From contig JACPPF010000097.1 in the NCBI GenBank assembly GCA_016191165.1, positions 1-38,780 of the forward strand: 38,780 bases of DNA, read 5' to 3'. Below, piece after piece: positions 38,592 through 38,780 of this stretch. The notes under the pieces were generated by a model that saw only the letters and a list, made by a program, of their open reading frames with translations, did not search any database and had not been told where the DNA came from. This DNA is from Planctomycetota bacterium (GTDB lineage: Bacteria; Planctomycetota; Planctomycetia; Gemmatales; Gemmataceae). Numbering within the stretch: the stretch's first letter is position 1; each line of letters begins with the position of its first letter. Position numbers and translations under genes: made by a program.

Positions 38592-38780
38592 TCAAACCAA
38601 CAACTCCAAGGAAAGCAGGAAGGCAGGAAGGACGCTGATTTGCAGCAGTTCCCGGACTGTCAGCTGGCGATCCCCCAGCTTGGGCCATTTTACAAATGGC
38701 CAGACGACGGTGCTTGGCGTGGTAGCGGTTTCTTCGGTGGCGATGGCCACGGTGACGCGGAATTGGCGATCTTGAGGCCT
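38592..38780 (-). CDS. 3' end of a minus-strand gene (partial, runs off the window)
   Basis: Reading the minus strand from the window edge, one frame stays open for 62 codons to a TGA at 38592-38594. It gives a sensible protein end: FRVTVAIATEETATTPSTVV, WPFVKWPKLGDRQLTVRELL, then QISVLPAFLLSLELLV. Third codon positions are GC-rich, as in the other genes. The beta-like first half and the hydrophobic end suggest an envelope or membrane protein, but no family was recognised. It has no start codon in the window. Another start-bearing frame in the same place (38458-38688) runs through repeat G and is rejected. Confidence 0.5.
   Translation of the reverse strand, partial: RPQDRQFRVTVAIATEETATTPSTVVWPFVKWPKLGDRQLTVRELLQISVLPAFLLSLELLV

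Noticed and set aside
38458-38688. 76-codon minus-strand frame with an ATG
   Set aside because: It reads through hairpin repeat G, and a better-biased frame covers the same bases.

Overview
The window looks like a chromosomal piece of a planctomycete, most likely of the Gemmata/Isosphaera side. The evidence is the gene content: a giant DUF1587/DUF1595/DUF1592/DUF1588/DUF1585 cytochrome protein, a Tat-type DUF1552 protein, a DUF1559 prepilin-like protein followed by a small lipoprotein, a TIGR03000 Cys/Tyr-rich protein, FG-GAP/ASPIC-UnbV proteins and many TPR proteins, all in GC-rich DNA. No rRNA, tRNA, CRISPR array, phage or insertion sequence was recognised. This is a placement by family content, not by a database search.

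Layout. 1-2.1 kb: the tail of a possible plus-strand gene, a tiny secreted protein (minus) and an MFS organic-anion transporter with a structured leader. 2.1-11.4 kb: a membrane-anchored FG-GAP/ASPIC protein (minus) divergent from the giant DUF1592 protein; that gene and its usual partner DUF1552 are separated by a YgiT-type zinc-finger gene, a DUF1877 gene and a short remnant resembling the end of another DUF1585 protein. 11.6-17.5 kb: DUF1559, lipoprotein and two collinear TPR paralogues on plus, facing a cytochrome/FG-GAP protein on minus. 17.7-23 kb: two large polytopic membrane proteins of GT-C/glycosyltransferase-39 character, the first fused to TPRs. 23.3-24 kb: the Cys/Tyr-rich TIGR03000 protein with its own promoter and terminator. 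24.3-30.2 kb (minus): alanine dehydrogenase, then xseA-xseB-ispA-dxs, which gives exonuclease VII plus the entry and prenyl-chain steps of isoprenoid synthesis. 30.4-34.1 kb (plus): two secreted or anchored cyclophilins, a secreted WD40 protein and an ARPP-1 domain protein. 34.2-38.1 kb (minus): FHA-GAF-SpoIIE phosphatase, VWA protein, clpS, and a tightly packed DUF433/DUF5615 antitoxin-toxin pair. 38.6-38.8 kb: the 3' end of a minus-strand gene that runs off the window.

The strongest unexplained signal is a family of small intergenic hairpins at eight places (11.4, 24.2, 26.4, 29.0, 30.3, 31.0, 36.3, 38.5 kb). They keep a loop of the form AGCG-N(0-2)-AGCGA while the flanking stem changes by paired (compensatory) substitutions; several occur as inverted pairs. 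A second repeat family, with tandem GCAAAG/GCCAAGG words, occurs as inverted pairs at 20.9-21.1 and 38.3-38.4 kb. Other points to look at are the split DUF1592/DUF1552 pair with a DUF1585-like remnant, the clpS-DUF433-DUF5615 operon, and a ClpS that has Asp where E. coli has the N-degron-binding His66.

Start sites were chosen by ribosome-binding site, family N-terminus, and exclusion of repeat DNA from reading frames. All family names come from reading the protein sequences by eye.
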